From CAZMVY01 sp964653435 (GTDB lineage Bacteria > Planctomycetota > Phycisphaerae > UBA1845 > PWPN01): a stretch of DNA of 64,000 nt. Made by a program: the position numbers and the translations under genes. Below the pieces are notes generated by a model, which was given only the letters and a program-made list of their open reading frames with translations, had not been told where the DNA came from and ran no database searches. The stretch lies in the NCBI GenBank assembly GCA_964653435.1, contig CAZZFA010000015.1, positions 6,955 through 70,954 of the forward strand, read 5' to 3'. Shown in pieces: positions 33,114 to 40,972 of this stretch (position 1 is its first letter; each line of letters starts with the position of its first letter).

Positions 33114-34043
33114 ATGGCATCGCCGAAGGCACCGGCTTTCCGTTCAGCACAACGAGCCTTCACGCTTGTCGAACTCCTTGTCGTCGTCGCGATTATCGCC
33201 GCTCTCGTGTCCGTCCTGTTGCCGTCGCTGTCCCGGGCGCGATCGGCGGCGAAGATCGCGTCCTGCACGGCCAACCTGAAACAGGTCGCGACGATGATGG
33301 CCGCCTACCAGGCCGACTACCGGGGCGCGGTGCCGGTCGTGCTGAACTACTACGCGTCGCAGTTGTACGGCGTGCCGGCGCGGGCAGCCCTGCTCTCGGT
33401 GGCCCTGCGGGGTTACGACTCGCGCCGGGGCAAGCTCCCGCCCGGTTTCGATCCTGAACAGGTCTGGAAGGACGCCCGGCGCACCGAGTACGAGAACACA
33501 GTACTTGCCCCGTACTTCATCTGCCCGTTCGTCCGGGATGGCGGCACCGGCGAAACGAAGATCGGCACCACGACCATCCAGGGGCCCGGCTGGTCGATGC
33601 CGTATTCCCTCGCGGAGCACCGCGGACGATACGAGACGTGCCAGACGTGGCTATGGGAGGACATCGTCCGCGGGGAGATCCCCCATAACCAGAGACATCC
33701 CAACGATCCTGCCGAGGGTCGGCCCAAATACTCCGTCCTCAGTTGGAACCGCGTGAGCATCGCCGGCACGCGGTTCTCCGACATCCCCGGCGCCGTCCCC
33801 GTTCGGGACCCCAGGGTGAAAGACCTCCACCGCAACTGGGACGTAGGCGATGCCCGCCGGCGCAAGAGCGGCAGCCTCGCCCAGACAACCGTCATCTACT
33901 GCGCGCAGGGACAGCACATGGAACTCGGCTACTGGATCCTGAACCCCGGCAGCCATATGACCAGCGCCGGCGCCGGCACGAATACGGTGTTTGCCGACAC
34001 GCATGTGGAATGGGTCCGCGGCAGCCAGATCGGCTGGCCGTAA
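33114..34043 (+). CDS. Prepilin-like protein, type II secretion/pseudopilin N-terminus
   Basis: A 309-residue protein with a prepilin leader: QRAFTLVELLVVVAIIAALV, where cleavage should fall before Phe and the Phe would be methylated. The hydrophobic stalk is followed by a soluble domain with LKQVATMMAAYQADYRGAVP and ends with TNTVFADTHVEWVRGSQIGW, a C-terminal pattern common to the large planctomycete prepilin-like families. ATG 33114 has a GGGAG site upstream; the frame upstream from 33042 is less likely. It may build a pseudopilus or a surface fibre. Confidence 0.85.
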   Translation: MASPKAPAFRSAQRAFTLVELLVVVAIIAALVSVLLPSLSRARSAAKIASCTANLKQVATMMAAYQADYRGAVPVVLNYYASQLYGVPARAALLSVALRGYDSRRGKLPPGFDPEQVWKDARRTEYENTVLAPYFICPFVRDGGTGETKIGTTTIQGPGWSMPYSLAEHRGRYETCQTWLWEDIVRGEIPHNQRHPNDPAEGRPKYSVLSWNRVSIAGTRFSDIPGAVPVRDPRVKDLHRNWDVGDARRRKSGSLAQTTVIYCAQGQHMELGYWILNPGSHMTSAGAGTNTVFADTHVEWVRGSQIGWP

Positions 34044-34280
34044 GCGGGCCTGCGGGAACCAGCCGGTATCCCTGCGGCCGTGGGCCGTCATCCCCTCGGG
34101 CAAAGTGGCGCTGGCGCATTGGCGTTGCAGAGTCATCGTGGCCGGCACTGACGGGGAAATGTATGGACTCGCCCCAGGCGGCCGGATAGAACCTTGCAAA
34201 GCGGCGCGGAGCGTACTAACCTTTTTAGTCACGGGCGGGCGGGGGTGTCGTACTGGCCCACGGCACGGGCGGTGTGAGTC

Positions 34281-34802
34281 ATGGAACTCCTCGACAGATG
34301 GCGAGAACGTGCCACGAACGCTATCGGCTCGCTGATCGTCTCCGTGCGCGAGATCAGTCCTGACTCGCTGCGCCAGCGTGCTACCGCGCTGTGGACCGGA
34401 CGCGGCCGGCTTCACGAATCGAAGGCGGTTCTGGTCGCGGCAACCGCCGTCGCGCTCACGGTGATCGTCGTACTGTCGGTGCGCGACGCGGCAAGCCGGA
34501 CCGGAGAACGTGATTTCGAGTACCCCGTGGTCTGCGCCGAGTGCGGGCGGCAGTTCTCACTCTCGCGCGAGGCGATGTTCGACGCCGTAGCGACCGCCCG
34601 CAGCAAGGGGTATGCCGCCGCGGGACAGGATCCTCTGGCTCCGCTGGGGATATGCCCGAAGTGCGGCAAGTTCTCGCTCTATCGGGCGAGGCTATGCCCG
34701 AAATGCGGCAAACTGCTCGTGCCCGGCAAGGCACCGGGCGGCGGCCAGGCTACGCTGCAGTGCCCGGCCTGCGGCTGGTCGGTAAAGCCATCGGGAGGTT
34801 GA
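34281..34802 (+). CDS. Membrane-anchored protein with multiple zinc ribbons
   Basis: A 173-residue protein of unknown function. One transmembrane helix (about 50-68, AVLVAATAVALTVIVVLSV) separates a cytoplasmic N-terminus of ~49 residues from a region rich in CxxC pairs: CAEC, CPKC, CPKC and CPAC. The four pairs would make two or more treble-clef or zinc-ribbon units. It lies between two prepilin-like genes and 1 bp before the second, so it is probably co-transcribed with it. The combination suggests a role in pilin assembly or sensing, which is inference only. Confidence 0.7.
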   Translation: MELLDRWRERATNAIGSLIVSVREISPDSLRQRATALWTGRGRLHESKAVLVAATAVALTVIVVLSVRDAASRTGERDFEYPVVCAECGRQFSLSREAMFDAVATARSKGYAAAGQDPLAPLGICPKCGKFSLYRARLCPKCGKLLVPGKAPGGGQATLQCPACGWSVKPSGG

Positions 34803-34803
34803 C

Positions 34804-35652
34804 ATGTGCCCGGGATACGCTGCCTGTCTGAAACGCTCGCGATTCGCCGCCTTCACGCTGATCGAGTTGCTCTGTGTGGTCGCAATCATCACGTTGCTGA
34901 TCAGCATCCTGCTGCCGAGTTTCGCCGGCGCCCGCGAGCAGGCAAAGAAGGCGCTGTGCATGAACCATCAGAAGCAACTGGCGACGGCGAATCAATACTA
35001 CGCGATGGACTACAAGGGCCTGCTGCCGGATTACGACCTGTGGCTGTGGGAGGGTTCGGTCATCAACAGCTTTGTCGGCGACGGAAAGGCACACGCGCCC
35101 GAAGCGGGGACGCTTTTCGGCGCCAAGCAGCTCCTGGGCAGGAACAAGGGCAAGACGATAGGGAAGAATTACGCGGTCACGGCCGAGATCTACAAGTGCC
35201 CGTCCGACCGCGGCGAGCGCCGCAACCCCATCATCGCGCCCCTGCGGCCGCCAACGTTCAGCTACACGCGGAACAAGTTCGTCATGGATGTCATGTACCT
35301 GGCCGGCATGCTACCGGGCTGGAAGGGCCCCAAAGCGCCGTACTGTCTTGCGGTGGACGATGTGGGCCGCCCGTCGCAGACACCGCTGATGCTGGAGGAG
35401 CATGAGACGTCGGCGCTGAACGACGGGTACTGCTTCCCCCTTGCGTTGGACGGACCGGGAGCCGGGGAGCAGGATTTCCTGTCGATGCGGCACGCGGACC
35501 GCGCGGTCCTGTCGTATTTCGACCTGCATGTGGACGCGGTCCGATCGAAGGAAATCAACATGGAAATGACGGACGCAATGTGCTGGTCGCCCTCCCGTGC
35601 GAGGGTTCTGGCGCCGGGTCTGCCGGAACCTTCCGCCCTCACGGCAAAATAA
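34804..35652 (+). CDS. Prepilin-like protein
   Basis: A 282-residue protein with a prepilin leader (RFAAFTLIELLCVVAIITLL; cleavage before Phe). The stalk is followed by FAGAREQAKKALCMNHQKQL and an AEIYKCPSDRGERR motif, then a C-terminal FDLHVDAVRSKEIN region comparable with the ADTHVEW ending of the 33114-34043 protein. It is a second member of the same broad family. The ATG at 34804 follows immediately after the zinc-ribbon gene's TGA at 34800-34802. Confidence 0.82.
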   Translation: MCPGYAACLKRSRFAAFTLIELLCVVAIITLLISILLPSFAGAREQAKKALCMNHQKQLATANQYYAMDYKGLLPDYDLWLWEGSVINSFVGDGKAHAPEAGTLFGAKQLLGRNKGKTIGKNYAVTAEIYKCPSDRGERRNPIIAPLRPPTFSYTRNKFVMDVMYLAGMLPGWKGPKAPYCLAVDDVGRPSQTPLMLEEHETSALNDGYCFPLALDGPGAGEQDFLSMRHADRAVLSYFDLHVDAVRSKEINMEMTDAMCWSPSRARVLAPGLPEPSALTAK

Positions 35653-35759
35653 CCCTACGATACGACCCGCCAAGAATGACGTCTGCCGTCCAGCCGGCAA
35701 TAGTGCCAGATGACGCCGCGCCGTGCGGCTCAGCATGAGCCTACCTTGATGCGCGCCTG

Positions 35760-35850
35760 AATGGCCTGTGAATAAAAAGTTTAGTATCCTGTTGCTCAAG
35801 AGGGTATTATGCTATAAAATGCTTATTCTTAAGGAGATATATTGACGACT
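35760..35850 (+). other. AT-rich segment with a strong ribosome-binding site and short open frame
   Basis: This short stretch is much richer in A and T than the rest of the window. It includes TTGCTC (35792-35797) and TATAAA (35813-35818), a weak promoter-like pair with a 15-bp spacer, then AAGGAG at 35831-35836 and a TTG start at 35842. The frame opened there runs to 36156 but reads mainly through the dispersed repeat copy C, so the gene it once served may be lost. Between 35653 and 35760 I see nothing definite. Confidence 0.35.
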
Positions 35851-35948
35851 TTCCGTGGAATGAATTGGCGAAAGGAAGGCAGCGTCCCACTTTGCCGCTT
35901 GACCACCGCCACATGGCCGGGTACCATGCACGTCAGAGTCGTCCGTCG

Positions 35949-36131
35949 TAGCCTTTGGGCGCCTTGGGCGTTTGTCTTGCGCTGCGGCGGCAGCGCCAGC
36001 CGTCATTCTGAGGAGCGCAGCGACGAAGAATCCGGCGGATTGGCGCAGAGAAGCCAGATGCTTCGCTTCGCTCAGCATGACGGGGACTGGCGCGCCCGTG
36101 TTCGGTTGCGGCTGAAGGCCGCCTTGGGATA
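35949..36131 (+). repeat. Dispersed ~190-bp repeat, copy C
   Basis: The plus-strand copy carries in order GGGCGCCTTGGGCG, CTGCGGCGG, CGTCATTCTGAGGAGCGCAG, GAAGAATCCGGCGGATTGGC, ATGCTTCGCTTCGCTC, and CCCGTGTTCGGTTGCGGCTG, ending near CCGCCTTGGGATA. It matches copy A (reverse orientation at 24440-24627) along most of its length, and copy B shares the GTCATTCTGAGG...ATCCGGC core. It stands just upstream of the dockerin-like gene. Confidence 0.75.
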
Positions 36132-36195
36132 CTGGAGATTCGCGAGTAACGCATAGCAGGGGCTTATCCGCAGCCCCCGGAAGCGGGGAAGAGGA

Positions 36196-37095
36196 ATGCG
36201 ATACATACTCTCGGCACTGGCGGTAGTCGGGTTGTTGGCGGTGTCGGCCGTGGCACGCCCGGGGGAAAGATGGATTCTGAGAATCCACCACCGGGACGAT
36301 CCGAACGACGGCCTGTGGGTCGAGTACCCGGGTGCCGGGTACGCGGGCGAGTCGGCCTGGGGGCGTGACTCGTGCAGTTGCCCGTGGCTGCCGTCCGGCG
36401 ATTGGCGGCGAATCTACTGGGAACTCAGTGGCAAGGGCGATCTCGGCAATGACCCGCCCACGACCGCCCAGATGTATCAGATCGAGTTCTTCTACCCGAC
36501 GCAGGGCGACGGAGATTGGCAGCCGATCGAGTCGCAGTTTTACGGGCCGGGCGGCGAGCCGTTTCCGTACTGGTGCTACCCGGAGATGGGCAATGGCTCG
36601 GGGACCTGTCCGCCGGGCAGTTACCTGCTCTGGCAGGGAGCGTGGGGGACAAACCACCAGTGGATCGGCAGCGAGTTTCTGGGCGGTATGCCCGGCACAT
36701 GGAAGCCGACGGGGCCGGGGCCGCAGGTCCCGGAGAGCGAAGCCTTCACGGCCGGTCCGAACGGCGTAGCCATGTGGCTCAAGCGGGGCTCGTGGCTGTA
36801 CGCCAAGTGGGATTTCCCCTGGCAGATCAGCCGGACATGGAGCGCCCTGCGGCTCACGCAGGTGACGGGCTGCGCCCCGACGAAGCAGGACATCGACGGG
36901 GACGGCGACGTGGATCTGGCCGACTTCATGGTATTTCAGGACTGTTTCAACGGCCCGAACCGGCCGTATGCCGAGAAAAAGAACCCGCTGCAATGCATGT
37001 GCTTTGACATCGAGTCGGACCAGGATGTTGACCTGGCCGACTTCCTGGATTTCCAGGCGTGTTTCAACGGCCCGAACCGGCCGCCGAAGTGCTGA
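36196..37095 (+). CDS. Secreted protein with dockerin-like C-terminal repeats
   Basis: A 299-residue protein with a signal peptide (MRYILSALAVVGLLAVSAVA, cleaved near residue 20). The middle is rich in Gly, Pro, Trp and Tyr (TGPGPQVPESEAF region) and has no recognisable fold. The last ~75 residues contain two EF-hand-like calcium loops, DIDGDGDVDLADF and DIESDQDVDLADF, each followed by CFNGPNRP. This is the dockerin-like tail common in Phycisphaerae secreted proteins and may tether it to a cohesin-like or surface partner. GAGGA lies just upstream of ATG 36196. No catalytic motif is visible. Confidence 0.78.
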   Translation: MRYILSALAVVGLLAVSAVARPGERWILRIHHRDDPNDGLWVEYPGAGYAGESAWGRDSCSCPWLPSGDWRRIYWELSGKGDLGNDPPTTAQMYQIEFFYPTQGDGDWQPIESQFYGPGGEPFPYWCYPEMGNGSGTCPPGSYLLWQGAWGTNHQWIGSEFLGGMPGTWKPTGPGPQVPESEAFTAGPNGVAMWLKRGSWLYAKWDFPWQISRTWSALRLTQVTGCAPTKQDIDGDGDVDLADFMVFQDCFNGPNRPYAEKKNPLQCMCFDIESDQDVDLADFLDFQACFNGPNRPPKC

Positions 37096-37208
37096 CGACT
37101 GCCGGTTGCCAGCGGACGTCATCCGATGCGGCGTGCGTGCGTTCGCGCGGCATCCGACTGTACCCCGGTTCTCCTCTACCGGGCCCCACGCCAAACGCCT
37201 GATGGTCC

Positions 37209-37237
37209 TTGACAGCTTCTTGCGCCGTGCGTGTAAT
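37209..37237 (+). promoter_or_regulatory. Sigma70-type promoter upstream of the hybrid histidine kinase
   Basis: TTGACA at 37209-37214 is followed after 17 bases by TGTAAT at 37232-37237, close to the consensus. The transcript would carry a ~240-base leader before the kinase gene at 37485. Confidence 0.5.
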
Positions 37238-37317
37238 TCTCGCAGGGCCACATTGCGTGGGCCTTGTCTTATGCCGCAGCGGGGCATGTGTCGCTACCGT
37301 GTCGGCGACGCCCTTCG

Positions 37318-37392
37318 CCGGCGATACCTGCCGGTCTTCATGGCCGTCACAATGGCGGCACACCGCCGGGATCCTCGCGGGCGGCGAGGATC
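37318..37392 (+). other. Series of three hairpins in the kinase leader
   Basis: Within the leader downstream of the promoter are CCGGC/GCCGG (37318-37322/37330-37334), GGCGG/CCGCC (37354-37358/37363-37367) and a perfect 9-bp hairpin GATCCTCGC/GCGAGGATC (37370-37378/37384-37392, 5-base loop). No run of T follows. They could affect transcript stability or mark attenuation. The rest of 37096-37484 shows nothing else. Confidence 0.4.
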
Positions 37393-37484
37393 GTGGCGAA
37401 TAACAAGTCTCGTACGCGGCTGCATCGCGACCTGGGCGGGCCCGGACGCATCGCCCGCAAAGCAGGCTCCTGGCGGAGGTGTCT

Positions 37485-39266
37485 ATGCCCCTTTCCTCCA
37501 CCCGAAAGGCACAACACGGGCCGCGGAACCTCGCCGCACGAGTCGCACTGATCTATGCGGCGTTCGGAGCGGTCTGGATTCTTCTTTCCGATCAGGTTCT
37601 CGACGCCTTCGTGCACGATCCTCATGCGATTACAAGATTGCAGACGACCAAGGGCTGGGTCTACGTGGCGGTGACCGCGCTGCTGATCTACGCGATCGTG
37701 CGGCACTATTTCACGGCGGCCGAGGAATCGAACCGGTTGCTCGAGGAAAGCGAGGCCCGCTACCGCGCGATCGTCGAAACCTCGCTCGACGGCATCGCGC
37801 TGACCGATGCGCAGGACCGCGTCGTGTTCGTCAACGCCCACATGGCGGAGATGCTCGGGCGCTCGCCGGATACGCTGCTCGGCCGGCCGCTCGCAGATTT
37901 CCTCGAGGATGAACGGTACACGGAGCTTCGACGGCGGCTTACCGAGCCGGCGCCCGGCCGCAGCGGGCGGTGCGACATCCATCTGTGGCGGCCGGACCGG
38001 AACGAGTTCCGGGGCATAGCCTCGGTCTGCCCGCGATTCGACGAGCGGCATGCGTTCGTCGGCATGCTGGTCATGCTCACGGACATCACCGAACAGAAGC
38101 GGCTTCAGGATGAACTCCATCAGGCTCAGAAGATGGAGGCCATCGGGCAGCTCGCCGGCGGCGTGGCGCACGATTTCAACAACCTGCTGACGGCGATCTT
38201 CGGTTACACCGACCTTGCCCGTCATACGCTTACGCCGGGCCATCCGGCCCTGGCCTCACTCGAGGGCGTGATCGCCGCCGCGGAGCAGGCCGCCGGCGTC
38301 TCGCGCAGCCTCCTGACATTCAGCCGTAAGACGCCGATCCAGAAACAGACGATCGACCTTAACGAGGTGGTGACCAAGGCGGCACGGCTGCTGCGGCGGC
38401 TGCTGCCGGCCTCGATCGAGCTGGTCACGGAAGCGGCAGGCGCGGAGCCGGCCTTCGTGGAGGCCGACGGAACGCAGATGCAGCAGGTAATCATGAACCT
38501 GGCGATCAACGCCCGCGACGCCATGCCGGCCGGCGGCGTCCTGCGGATTGCGACCCGCCCGCCGACCGAAGCGGAACGCAACGAATCCCGCGATGCAGGA
38601 TCGGCCGCGCCTGCCGGCGTGTGTCTCGAGGTGAGCGACACGGGCGTCGGCATGACGCCGGAAATCCTCAATCGCATCTTCGAGCCGTTCTTCACCACGA
38701 AACCGAAAGGCGTCGGGACGGGACTGGGGCTCTCCATCATCCACGGCATCGTGAAGGAACATGGCGGCACGATCCGCGTTCGTTCGGAACCCGGCAAAGG
38801 CACGACGTTCACCATATGGCTGCCGGCGCCGAGCCGGTCTCGCGGGGAGGCCGCCGCCGCGCCCGCGACGAGCATTCGCGGCGCGGGCGAGATGATCCTC
38901 ATCGCGGAGGACGACGAACAGGTGCGTTCCATTACGACCTCCGCGCTGCGCGCCGCCGGCTATCAGGTCGTCGCCGTGGGCGATGGAACGGCCCTGCTCG
39001 AGGCCTTCGAGCAGAACCGCCCGCACGTGCGGCTCATTGTCACGGACGCCGAGATGCCCCGGCAGAACGGCCTTGCCGCCGTACGCCGGCTTCGCGAGGA
39101 GGGCGCGGATGTTCCCGTCATTCTGGTAACCGGGAGCGTGGAGACGAGCATCGAAGGGCAAGCGGACGAGCGAACCGTCCTGCTGCGAAAACCATATCCG
39201 ATGAGCGCGCTGCTCTCGCTCATCAGTCAGCGGCTATCGGCATCGCCCGGCCCTCCGGTGCCGTAA
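37485..39266 (+). CDS. Membrane hybrid sensor histidine kinase
   Basis: A 593-residue sensor. Two transmembrane helices (about 19-42 and 57-74) enclose a short periplasmic loop. A PAS domain follows (about 88-200, ARYRAIVETSLDGIALTDAQ). The kinase core has the phospho-acceptor His229 in GGVAHDFNNLLTAIFG, and the ATPase domain has NLAINARDAMP (N box), VSDTGVGMTPEIL (G1), FTTKPKGVGTGLGLSI (G2). A receiver domain at about 467-590 has phospho-acceptor Asp521 (VTDAEMPRQNG) and a terminal KPYP. The ATG at 37485 has GGAGG seven bases upstream. Signal and target are unknown. It converges with and overlaps the phosphatase gene by 40 bp. Confidence 0.94.
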   Translation: MPLSSTRKAQHGPRNLAARVALIYAAFGAVWILLSDQVLDAFVHDPHAITRLQTTKGWVYVAVTALLIYAIVRHYFTAAEESNRLLEESEARYRAIVETSLDGIALTDAQDRVVFVNAHMAEMLGRSPDTLLGRPLADFLEDERYTELRRRLTEPAPGRSGRCDIHLWRPDRNEFRGIASVCPRFDERHAFVGMLVMLTDITEQKRLQDELHQAQKMEAIGQLAGGVAHDFNNLLTAIFGYTDLARHTLTPGHPALASLEGVIAAAEQAAGVSRSLLTFSRKTPIQKQTIDLNEVVTKAARLLRRLLPASIELVTEAAGAEPAFVEADGTQMQQVIMNLAINARDAMPAGGVLRIATRPPTEAERNESRDAGSAAPAGVCLEVSDTGVGMTPEILNRIFEPFFTTKPKGVGTGLGLSIIHGIVKEHGGTIRVRSEPGKGTTFTIWLPAPSRSRGEAAAAPATSIRGAGEMILIAEDDEQVRSITTSALRAAGYQVVAVGDGTALLEAFEQNRPHVRLIVTDAEMPRQNGLAAVRRLREEGADVPVILVTGSVETSIEGQADERTVLLRKPYPMSALLSLISQRLSASPGPPVP

Positions 39267-39790
39267 GTGCCGCGGACGGCGCCGCCGGGTCGATGCGCGG
39301 GCGACTCCGCACGGGCGCGAGAAGCATCGGTCGGGCGAGGATCGTGCGAGGAAAGCCGTGTGAGCAATGCGGCGACGTGTCGTTCGATCTCCGGCAGCGC
39401 CTGGTCCGGCGTATAGCCATCCAGGTCGTGAATGTGCCAGTACTCGACGCGATCCTCCCAGCCCGGAAGGCGTTGCCGCAGGAGCGGCCGGTGTTCGGCC
39501 TCTTTCATTGCAACGATCACATCGGCCGAGGCAAGGTCCGCGTCAGTAACCCGGAGCGGGTAGCGGATGTCGCCGTTCACGCGGATTCCGCGTTCTTCGA
39601 GGGCGCGCAGCACATGCGGCGAGATCGGCCCGACATTGGGGATCGCGGCCAGATCGGGTGCCAGCGCCCGCGACTCGGCGATCCATGCGAGGCCCGCTTC
39701 GGCCGCCCGTGCGTTGAACAGCAGCTCGGCAAAGCGGCTGCGGTAGTAGTTGCCTGTGCAGAGAAAAAGCACCTTGCCCGGTCCCGGCAT
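39227..39790 (-). CDS. Low-molecular-weight protein tyrosine phosphatase-like protein
   Basis: A 187-residue protein with the LMW-PTP P-loop CTGNYYRSR (Cys11 nucleophile, Arg17; C-X5-R-S). The sequence GNYYRSRFAELLFNARA is typical of the family. The aspartate acid near the C-terminus appears as HDLDGYTPDQALPEIERHV instead of the usual DPY form, so the general acid is not obvious. The last ~35 residues are Arg/Pro/Ala-rich. It is read opposite to the histidine kinase and overlaps its 3' end. It could dephosphorylate a tyrosine kinase or arsenate; I cannot tell which. Confidence 0.82.
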   Translation of the reverse strand: MPGPGKVLFLCTGNYYRSRFAELLFNARAAEAGLAWIAESRALAPDLAAIPNVGPISPHVLRALEERGIRVNGDIRYPLRVTDADLASADVIVAMKEAEHRPLLRQRLPGWEDRVEYWHIHDLDGYTPDQALPEIERHVAALLTRLSSHDPRPTDASRARAESPAHRPGGAVRGTYGTGGPGDADSR

Positions 39791-39903
39791 CACGCAAGCC
39801 CCCGGGAAACGGCACGAACCCGGGGCAGTCCGTCGCCGGTATCCGTCATCCGCCATCCGTGGTATCTCGTGCGCGCCTTGAACCGACCCATCGCATGCGA
39901 ATC

Positions 39904-40716
39904 TCAGGCACGGCCGAGGATCCGGTCCATCTTCGCCGAAACATCCGCCGGATCGCCGGAGCCCTCGTAGACAAGAGGACCCTCGTACCCGGCGTTGTTC
40001 AGGGCCGTCAACACCGCCGGCCAATCCACGTCGCCCTCGCCCAGCGGGCAACAACCGTCCGAGGCCGCGCCGATGCGGTAATCCGCGACATGCACGCAGG
40101 CGATTCGCCGCGCCACCGTCGCGATCCAGTCCTGGGGATAGCCGATGTGCTGCACGTTGCCCATATCGAAGCACGCGGCAATCCACGGCGAGTTGACCTG
40201 ATCGATCAGCTCCCGCATCTCCACCGGCGAGAGCAGGAATCGGCCGCGGGCGTTCCGGACGGCGACCCGGACGCCTCGCGCTTCGGCCTCCGGCCAGAGC
40301 CTGCGCAGCGCGTCGGCCGCGCGGGCCAGGGCCTCGCCGTAGCGGACGCGCGGGGCCTTCTCGTCCGGGCCGCCGACCACGCCCGGCACAACGATTACCA
40401 CGGATGCGCCGATCCATCGCGCGCGGTCGAGCAGGGCGACCGCGAGTTCCTGGGCCCGCGTCCGCTCCTGCGAATCCGACGACGTGAAGCTGCTGTCCCA
40501 GTGCAGGTCACATGCCAGGGCCCCGATCTCCACGCCCGCCGCCCGAATCGCCTCGCCCGCGACGCGGCACGCGGCTTCGTCGGAGTCGATCCGCAACGGA
40601 CCCGACCCCGTAACGGACAGTTCGAGGACCTGAAAACCCGCCGCGCTCGCCTGCCTCGCCGCCTCCGCAAGCGGCAGCGCCGCATCGAACGCGCGAATGC
40701 TGATGCCTTTCTGCAT
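39904..40716 (-). CDS. Sugar phosphate isomerase/epimerase (AP-endonuclease-2 fold)
   Basis: A 270-residue TIM-barrel protein of the xylose-isomerase-like family. Metal and substrate-site features include WIAACFDMGNVQHIG, CVHVADYRIG and GEGDVDWPAVLTALNNAGYE with LVYEGSGDP. Such proteins epimerise or isomerise sugars and inositols. The ATG at 40716 has no good Shine-Dalgarno sequence; a TATAAT element lies only 9 bases upstream on this strand, which would fit a nearly leaderless transcript. A second family member is at 50498-51283. Confidence 0.82.
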   Translation of the reverse strand: MQKGISIRAFDAALPLAEAARQASAAGFQVLELSVTGSGPLRIDSDEAACRVAGEAIRAAGVEIGALACDLHWDSSFTSSDSQERTRAQELAVALLDRARWIGASVVIVVPGVVGGPDEKAPRVRYGEALARAADALRRLWPEAEARGVRVAVRNARGRFLLSPVEMRELIDQVNSPWIAACFDMGNVQHIGYPQDWIATVARRIACVHVADYRIGAASDGCCPLGEGDVDWPAVLTALNNAGYEGPLVYEGSGDPADVSAKMDRILGRA

Positions 40717-40724
40717 GGGCGGAG

Positions 40725-40732
40725 ATTATAAT
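40725..40732. promoter_or_regulatory. Possible shared -10 element, ATTATAAT, in the divergent gap
   Basis: ATTATAAT at 40725-40732 reads TATAAT on both strands and sits inside GGGCG...CGCCC arms (40718-40737). It could serve the leftward isomerase gene and the rightward mutL gene. The matching -35 on the plus strand (TGCCTT) is weak. Confidence 0.35.
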
Positions 40733-40762
40733 CGCCCAGGCGCGACTGACCACAGGGGCAGC

Positions 40763-40965
40763 AATGAGCGACGAAGCAGCAAAGCGACGAAGCGACGCAG
40801 GACAAGGCACAGGGAGGCGAAGCCGGCCGTCACAAGAAGCCGAGCGGCCCCGGGAGACGTACGCACGAACGGCGGAACCGTCGCCCATCGCGGTACGCCG
40901 CGCCCCGATCCTTCGTCGCCGCGCCGCTTCGTCGCCCCGTCGCTCTCCGCCGTCGCTCGGCACAG
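40763..40965 (+). repeat. GACGAAGC-type inverted repeat cluster upstream of mutL
   Basis: The left part (40764-40800) has GCGACGAAGCAGCAAAGCGA and a further GACGAAGCGAC unit. The right part (40912-40947) holds the complementary CTTCGTCGCCGCGCCGCTTC and CGTCGCCCCGTCGCTC. Together they could form an imperfect long hairpin around ~110 bp of unrelated sequence. It shares its motif with 4190-4280 and 5450-5497. It fills the isomerase-mutL gap. Confidence 0.6.
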
Positions 40966-40972
40966 GACTCTT

